A DNA stretch of 47,399 nt from JAAYCU01 sp964401335 (GTDB taxonomy: Bacteria; Planctomycetota; Phycisphaerae; UBA1845; PWPN01): assembly GCA_964401335.1 (NCBI GenBank), contig CAYNYK010000028.1:1-47399 (forward strand), written 5' to 3'. Both the position numbers and the translations under genes were made by a program. The notes under the pieces are model-generated. The model saw only the letters and a program-made list of their open reading frames with translations, made no database searches and had not been told where the DNA came from. Every line of letters starts with the position of its first letter. Positions within the stretch are counted from its first letter, which is position 1. This document shows, in pieces, positions 43,001 to 47,399 of this stretch.

Positions 43001-43952
43001 GCCCGGTCTCCAGATCAAAAAGACCGGTGACCGCGTCACGATGGTTGAAGTAAAAGTTGCCGAAGGCGCACGCCTGCGAACCCCCTTCAGCCTTATGGGT
43101 ATGGATTTCCTCGATTTGGTAATAGGGACTGCCGTTGAGGTGGTAATAAAGGAGTTCGCCATTGTGGCGGTTGAAGCAGGCGGGTGCGGAACGTCCCCCG
43201 GGAATAAGCAGTTTATCGCGGGCGGCGACGAGAGCGCCTTGCGGAGCGACCGTACTGAAGGAAATCGCGCCCCCGTGCGGTTGTTGTGTATAGTTGGAAC
43301 CGATGCCGTCGTTGGTCCAGACGATGCGGCCGGTCTCGGCATCGATCGCGTAAATAAAAATACCCATGAACGGCCAGATGCTGGCGGCAAAGTAAATCGT
43401 ATCGTCGATCAAAACCGGTCCACCGCGGGCCGGCCAGGCGGAAACCAGGCGGTTATTGCCAAGGGCCTTGCGAGCGTCCGGTCCGCCACGGAATTTCCAT
43501 AAAAGTTTGCCGGTGGTCGCATCGAGACCATAAAGATGGCCATCATCGCTGACGAAAAACAGTTTATTTTTCCAGGCGACGGGCGCGAAGCGAATCGGCC
43601 CCTCGGCGTAGAATCGCCATTTCTCCTGACCCGTCCGGGTATCCAACGCCGTGAGCCGGTCGTTTCGGTTCGAGCCGACGAACAATGTCGTGCCCATGAC
43701 CACCGGCTCGTAAACCCGGTCGAAGGGCATGCGGTCGCGATTCACCGGGTCTTCCCAAGCCGGCTCAAGGGCCGGATACTCCCGCACCCATTGCAAATGG
43801 AGGTTGTCGGGCAGTTCCTGTGGAGAAGCGGCGCTGCGGTTGGCGTCATATCGCCACTGGGGCCAATCGGCGGCCGAAACGGAATGCAAACCGGCAAAAC
43901 CGATGGTCGTTGCGAGAATGACGAACGAAGTAATTGGATGAAGCCTGAACAT
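40077..43952 (-). CDS. Exported PQQ-propeller, methyltransferase-like and malectin-like fusion
   Basis: 1291 residues from the ATG at 43952, chosen for the AAGGGA six bases upstream; a GTG at 43982 overlapping the previous gene is the alternative. A signal peptide occupies 1-28 (ending VSAAD). PQQ/BamB-like propeller blades recur before and after the centre (TALDTRTGQEKWRF, YGLDATTGKLLWKF, TALDRHTGKVLWTR). Between blades, about residues 460-630, lies a class I methyltransferase-like Rossmann domain: VLVYGVGHGELLEAL (motif I), IVGVDPDEAN with the acidic Asp519, and LVIGFDP. The final ~175 residues (from about 1115) are malectin-like with NFGAPGD, ADDGTLWLD and YTVRLYFLEPEDHQVGQRVFDV. Such an assembly outside the cytoplasm, where SAM is absent, is functionally unexplained. 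Confidence 0.85.
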   Translation of the reverse strand: MFRLHPITSFVILATTIGFAGLHSVSAADWPQWRYDANRSAASPQELPDNLHLQWVREYPALEPAWEDPVNRDRMPFDRVYEPVVMGTTLFVGSNRNDRLTALDTRTGQEKWRFYAEGPIRFAPVAWKNKLFFVSDDGHLYGLDATTGKLLWKFRGGPDARKALGNNRLVSAWPARGGPVLIDDTIYFAASIWPFMGIFIYAIDAETGRIVWTNDGIGSNYTQQPHGGAISFSTVAPQGALVAARDKLLIPGGRSAPACFNRHNGELLYYHLNGSPYYQIEEIHTHKAEGGSQACAFGNFYFNHRDAVTGLFDLETGHFYTNWGKNTYPVMTSDEFYLSGRPVVAHRWKDLRKKSREVETINKKTREKEKKTTYSWALPEQWNCDVDGSGALIKDGGRLYAGGKNRITALTLKADAPPVISWQTEIDGHVAQLVAADDRLFAITFDGKILAFGSEATPMIKHTQALRKNSLPASVEQQAREYLRSVTIDRGYVLVYGVGHGELLEALARHSSFSIVGVDPDEANINRLRQKLDAADLYGTRISLHVGRPSTFMAPAYFAALVIGFDPSVFADQADIQALYQSLRPYGGTAFLKVDDATRQKAVLDTITDLNLEAAIVEDVPGHVVLHRPGPLPDSSAWTHQYGDIANTNKSDERRVRAPLGLVWFGGSSNEDVLPRHAHGPPPQIVGGRLFIQGVNMLSARDVYTGAVLWKREFPDLGTFGQYYDESYTPRGEGQDPTYDQRHIPGANIRGTNYVATPEAVYLINKNECLLLDPATGETLKTFTLPRNEPNAPPPEWTYIGVYQDFLIAGSSFVKFTEQVGDKPDYPDARDLDISSSKRITALDRHTGKVLWTRSARHAFRHNTIAVGGDKLFCIDNLPKPVIDLLRRRGRTPDSHPALLCLDVRSGEPRWIDEENVFGTWLSYSTAHDVLLQCGRHSDDMVSDEAKERMMGLRGRDGQVLWDHPTEHSGPVMIHGDKIYTSAWNAPWYHEGIALNLLNGEPIIRPHPLTDEMLPWRYHRLKGCNYVTACEYLLTFRSGTASFYDLTNDSGTGSIGGFKSGCTSNMVAADGLLNIPEYTRTCVCSYPNQTSLALIHMPDMEQWASNDSLPAPKKRIVRLGLNFGAPGDRMADDGTLWLDIPSVGGGSPDPQVAMFPAKEGKKQENIYNGRQFRMHSSRVREGTLKWVAASGLIGVTEIRVTLAPPNQESHPYTVRLYFLEPEDHQVGQRVFDVALQNREVLKNFDIAKEAGGPLREVVREFRGVHVTDQLTVSFKPRSGEAILCGLQAFIE

Positions 43953-43978
43953 GTTATTCCCTTGTGTGTATTGCGAAA

Positions 43979-46396
43979 TCACTTTGTATCGGCCGGGGCG
44001 ATGCTCAGCTTATCGCCGGCCCGGACGGATTGGAGTTTACCGTTAATTCGTACTTGGTTAAGACCGGCGATCGGCGGCACGTGCAACAAGACCTGCCTGG
44101 GAGTGTGCCGAAAACTCGCCTCGAAAACAATATCGAGCGTTTTGCCCTCGTCGGCAAGATGAAAACGCAGGGTAACCGGCCCGAACTCCGTAGCGATCCT
44201 TTCAAAACGGGTCAGATGATCGGTCCTCAACCAAGCCTTGGGGACAAGACGCAGCAGGTGCAAATCATCCGTCGATAGTTGGTCGTCGACTACCGCTAAC
44301 CGGACTAAATCAATAAAAACAGGAGCGACAAAGACGTTCCCATAAATGCCATGCCGCGTTTCACAGGAGACAAAGGTCTGGTCGGACATCGCGCCGGCCA
44401 GAAGGCTGTACATGCCTTCCAGGTATCTTTGCCGGTCGCCCAGTTGCCAGTTGTGATATACGTTCCAGCTATAACAGGGTTCGTCGCTGGAGATTTCATG
44501 TATCAGGACCGGGCGTTGATTAAAATCGCCACGCGGATCAAAAAGGGCCCAATTCGGTCCCTCGCGAAACCAGGCCACGGTCGATTTCATTAAGGGATCG
44601 TTCGCCTCGAGCAATTCGGCCCAGACCAGAACCATCGGGCCGGTATCGAGATAGAGGGCACCCAAGTAGCCTCCTCCTCCTGGCTCCAACGCGGTGGGTA
44701 CGAGGTGATGCTCCCGGCCGGCGCGGTCGGTCCAGGTCGGCATTGTTAAGGTGTACTCATGGAGGGTTTTAACGAAAATGTTCCTGGTTTCTTCCGCCTC
44801 CCGGGCGAATTCTTCCGCCCGCGGATGGCCAAGTCGCTGGAGCAGACGCACGGCGGTTTTCAAGCCTTTATAGTTCCAACTGATGTTCCAGAGCGTTTGG
44901 CTGGCTTTTTCGATATCGTTGGGGACGGCGGGAGGCAGGATGCCGGGAATACCCTCATGCTTGCGATTGGCCCGAAGTTCCTTGAGGAAATCGCAACCCT
45001 TGATGACCGGGTCAAGCCAACGCTGGATGAATTCCGTATCACCCGTGATTAAAGCATGCCGGGATACCATGTGCAGAATAGCTCCGTGGTCGGTGATCCA
45101 ATCGATCGAGGTCAGGGATTTGGGCGAGGAGAAATAACCGGGGTGTAATTCGTAATGTTGTCCCGGCGGTTTAATCGTTCCTTGGTTAAGCCGGAAAAGC
45201 TCGATGTATTTTTCCACGATCTCATGATAGCCCAGCGGATCGTACATCATATGGGCGACCATCGACGTAGGCGTCGGCCAAAGGGCATCATATTGCCAGG
45301 ATCCTGAAATGAACGAGTATTCGCCTTTTTCCGGATTTCGTTCCGTCAGGATCTGACCAAGTTTGAGACTCCAGTTGATTGCCTGGTTGATTTGCGGTTC
45401 GGGCGTTTCGATGCAGGCGGCGGTAGGGGGCTTGGCCGACCAGAAGGCGTTGGCTTGCCGAAGGGCCTCGTCGCGACCGACGGCCCATTCGGCGTCGATT
45501 TCCTCCCGCGTAGCGGGCAACATGGGAAGGAGGAGGTCGATGTAAGATCCCTCATGAACGGAAAGCGTCATGCACAGAAGATAATCGCGGCTATCGGGGG
45601 TCCACTCGCTGAATGCAAATAAATCCTTGCCCTCGCCCACGGCCAACAAACGCACTCTGCCGTCTTCCTGCAGGAGACGACATCCGGATCGGCCGTCTTT
45701 CTCGAACATCTGGGCGGTCAGCGGGTGTGGGCAGGCGACTTTGTCGGGAAATACGAGCAGGTTTTTTTCGTGTTGCATCTCGCGGCCGATGTATTCGCCG
45801 CGCAGATTGATCCAGAGATTGATACGGTCTCTGGCGGCCATCTTATCGATATAACTTGGGAAAAAACGGATCCAGGCGTACAGCGGTTCGATTCCGGTCT
45901 GGACTTCGCCGCCACCGGGGATATGGGCGAAAATCTCCTGTCGGATGATCATGCCAAATTTACCCACCGGCCATTCGGTCCAGAGGACGGGGGCGGGATG
46001 ATCAGACCAGCCTTGTCGCCCTTGGCCCCATTCCGGCAGCAAACTGGCCAACAGATAAGGCTCCTTGCGAGGCGGATCGAGCTCCTTGCCAACTTTCAAC
46101 GGCGTCATGCTCAGGATGACGCCCTGGCCTTCCCAAGGTTGCGTATGTTTTTTCTTGACCAGCGGAACGTGTGGCTGGGCGACCACCGTACCGTTGAAGA
46201 TCACATCGAAGCGGAACAGGTGATCTTTCCATCCGATGGGCGTCCAGACGTTACGTTGCGGTGGCCACCATTGGGCAGCCAGGCGGGCATCAGGCTCCTG
46301 CTCGGATGCAAAACAAGTTACCGGGTCAGCCCGGACTACCGAAAAAATGGGACCGACTATCAGGACGCCGAGCATGTACCTGTGCCATCGCAACAT
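43979..46396 (-). CDS. Secreted (alpha/alpha)6-barrel glycosidase-like protein
   Basis: 805 residues. The ATG at 46396 has AAGGAG seven bases upstream. A signal peptide covers 1-23 (MLRWHRYMLG to ending VVRAD). The first ~330 residues are beta-rich. The middle and C-terminal parts are helical, with SFISGSWQYDALWPTPTSM, YHEIVEKYIELFR, and DYLLC/WNVYHNWQLGD-like aromatic patches resembling six-hairpin glycosidases of the GH78/GH63/GH95 kind. No family was firmly recognised, and catalytic acids are not assigned. Its TGA overlaps a GTG in frame with the next gene, the propeller/methyltransferase/malectin protein, suggesting translational coupling or at least cotranscription. Confidence 0.72.
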   Translation of the reverse strand: MLRWHRYMLGVLIVGPIFSVVRADPVTCFASEQEPDARLAAQWWPPQRNVWTPIGWKDHLFRFDVIFNGTVVAQPHVPLVKKKHTQPWEGQGVILSMTPLKVGKELDPPRKEPYLLASLLPEWGQGRQGWSDHPAPVLWTEWPVGKFGMIIRQEIFAHIPGGGEVQTGIEPLYAWIRFFPSYIDKMAARDRINLWINLRGEYIGREMQHEKNLLVFPDKVACPHPLTAQMFEKDGRSGCRLLQEDGRVRLLAVGEGKDLFAFSEWTPDSRDYLLCMTLSVHEGSYIDLLLPMLPATREEIDAEWAVGRDEALRQANAFWSAKPPTAACIETPEPQINQAINWSLKLGQILTERNPEKGEYSFISGSWQYDALWPTPTSMVAHMMYDPLGYHEIVEKYIELFRLNQGTIKPPGQHYELHPGYFSSPKSLTSIDWITDHGAILHMVSRHALITGDTEFIQRWLDPVIKGCDFLKELRANRKHEGIPGILPPAVPNDIEKASQTLWNISWNYKGLKTAVRLLQRLGHPRAEEFAREAEETRNIFVKTLHEYTLTMPTWTDRAGREHHLVPTALEPGGGGYLGALYLDTGPMVLVWAELLEANDPLMKSTVAWFREGPNWALFDPRGDFNQRPVLIHEISSDEPCYSWNVYHNWQLGDRQRYLEGMYSLLAGAMSDQTFVSCETRHGIYGNVFVAPVFIDLVRLAVVDDQLSTDDLHLLRLVPKAWLRTDHLTRFERIATEFGPVTLRFHLADEGKTLDIVFEASFRHTPRQVLLHVPPIAGLNQVRINGKLQSVRAGDKLSIAPADTK

Positions 46397-46579
46397 GCAA
46401 GATCTCCTTGTTTTTTAGGGCAATATTTTTATTGGTGGCTTACCGAAGGTAACGACTCGCCGGTTGGCTGGTCGACATCCGGGAGAATTATAAATGATTT
46501 CAGCGATATGGGAAATAGGTGGAACGACCCAATCATCGTCGCCTGCTTGTATATTATTACTGGATGACCAAAGACTATC

Positions 46580-47399
46580 TCACCTATTCGGAGTTTCCCG
46601 GCGTTGGTCCACGAGAGACAAGGGATCTTTGATGGATCGAATGTGAATGTCCCTTTGGGGGAAGGCGATTTCTATTCCCACCTTGCGGAATTCTCTATCA
46701 ATGGCGCGGTGTAGATCGGACCGGACCGGCATGATATGTTTCAATTGGCCGATGAAAACGAATAACTCGAAATCGAGGGAGCTGTCCCCGAATTGCTTGA
46801 ATAACACAACCGGTTCCGGATCGCGGAGAACGTAGGGATGCTCGTCGGCCACTTTGCGCAACAAGCTCTCGGCCAAAGTGGTATCCGAGCCGTAAGCAAT
46901 GCCGACGGGGATGGAAATACGCAGGATCGAGTCGGAAAGCGTCCAGTTGATCACCTTGCCGGTAACAAATTCCTTGTTGGGAATCACGAGTTCCTTGCGG
47001 TCCCACCCGACGATGGTGGTGGCCCGGATATGGATGCGGCCGACGGTGCCGCTGACATCGCCGACGGTCACGGTATCGCCGATCCGGATCGGCCGCTCGA
47101 ACAGGATGATCAAACCGGAAACGAAGTTAGCGAAAATTTCCTGCAAGCCGAAACCCAAGCCGACGGTGATAGCGGCCGCCAGCCATTGAATCTGCGACCA
47201 ATTGATGCCGATCATGCCAAAGGCGAGTATAAACCCGAGCACGAGAATGAAATAGCGCAGAATGGCGGCGATGGCGAAACGACCACCAGGATCGATCGGC
47301 AAACGTACCAATAAAAGCATCTCGACGACTTTGGGACCGTTGGTAGCTAGTGCCGTTTTCGGTTCGCGAGTTTCGTGTTGGTAACTCTTTTTAAAATAG
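46580..47399 (-). CDS. MscS/MscK-type mechanosensitive channel (C-terminal part, partial)
   Basis: The stop is at 46580 and the frame continues through the window's right edge, so only the C-terminal ~273 residues are seen. The visible part begins with a helix (RYFILVLGFILAFGMIGI) and continues with WLAAAITVGLGFGLQEIFANFVSGLIILFERP, the pore-lining helix TM3 of MscS channels, then the beta domain (GDTVTVGDVSGTVGRIHIRATTI) and the alpha/beta C-terminal domain ending QRDIHIRSI. The LPIDPGGRFAIAAILRY lead-in is typical of larger MscK-like members. It protects cells from osmotic downshock by releasing solutes (known for the family). Confidence 0.92.
   Translation of the reverse strand, partial: YFKKSYQHETREPKTALATNGPKVVEMLLLVRLPIDPGGRFAIAAILRYFILVLGFILAFGMIGINWSQIQWLAAAITVGLGFGLQEIFANFVSGLIILFERPIRIGDTVTVGDVSGTVGRIHIRATTIVGWDRKELVIPNKEFVTGKVINWTLSDSILRISIPVGIAYGSDTTLAESLLRKVADEHPYVLRDPEPVVLFKQFGDSSLDFELFVFIGQLKHIMPVRSDLHRAIDREFRKVGIEIAFPQRDIHIRSIKDPLSLVDQRRETPNR

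Overview
The window looks like a chromosomal segment of a planctomycete-type bacterium, most likely Phycisphaerae-like. This is inferred from gene content: a secreted sulfatase, Tat-exported Gfo/Idh/MocA and sugar-isomerase-like proteins, a large PQQ-propeller protein, a CxxC-GYDL zinc-ribbon membrane protein, many secreted glycosidases, and dispersed short repeats. Genes lie on both strands in short operons. No rRNA, tRNA, CRISPR array or complete insertion sequence was recognised.

Left end (1-3200): small accessory genes. These are a nucleotidyltransferase-fold protein, an AbrB/MazE-like antitoxin with its own promoter and putative operator, the decayed C-terminal end of its PIN-domain partner, two copies of a ~75 bp degenerate direct repeat flanking that locus, and two small membrane proteins. 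Middle left (3200-12300): a GH38 alpha-mannosidase, an exported DJ-1/PfpI-like protein, a Tat-signal sugar-isomerase-fold protein, then housekeeping prfB (RF2) with a classical programmed +1 frameshift, a GT39-like membrane glycosyltransferase and a membrane-anchored thioredoxin-like protein.

Glycan-degradation block (12570-24550): a GH78-like lipoprotein rhamnosidase converges on a secreted DUF6067/GH123-like protein. An epimerase and a cupin follow on the plus strand. A minus-strand operon then encodes a Tat-exported MocA-type oxidoreductase, a formylglycine sulfatase and a secreted GH-like TIM-barrel protein. Together they suggest desulfation and stepwise depolymerisation of a rhamnose- and mannose-containing, possibly sulfated polysaccharide. 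A ROK sugar kinase at 27.6-28.6 kb could take up released hexoses.

Cofactor and repeat region (24650-31900): overlapping ribE and pdxA (minus strand), an inverted pair of ~100 bp hairpin elements, a zinc-ribbon membrane protein, the ROK kinase, an ~830 bp gene-free island of several repeat families, a UbiD-family decarboxylase, and a secreted Pro/Val-repeat protein followed by strong hairpins.

Right end (32000-47399): a small unknown protein, a family-4 uracil-DNA glycosylase overlapping tail-to-tail with a secreted GH5-like glycosidase, a 1455-residue AsmA-like protein, a PEGA lipoprotein, and a two-gene minus-strand unit. That unit encodes a secreted alpha-barrel glycosidase-like protein and a 1291-residue exported protein combining PQQ-type propeller blades, an embedded class I methyltransferase-like Rossmann domain and a C-terminal malectin-like domain. 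The window ends inside an MscS/MscK-type channel gene. The propeller/methyltransferase/malectin protein with its translationally adjacent partner is the most interesting functionally unexplained system seen here.
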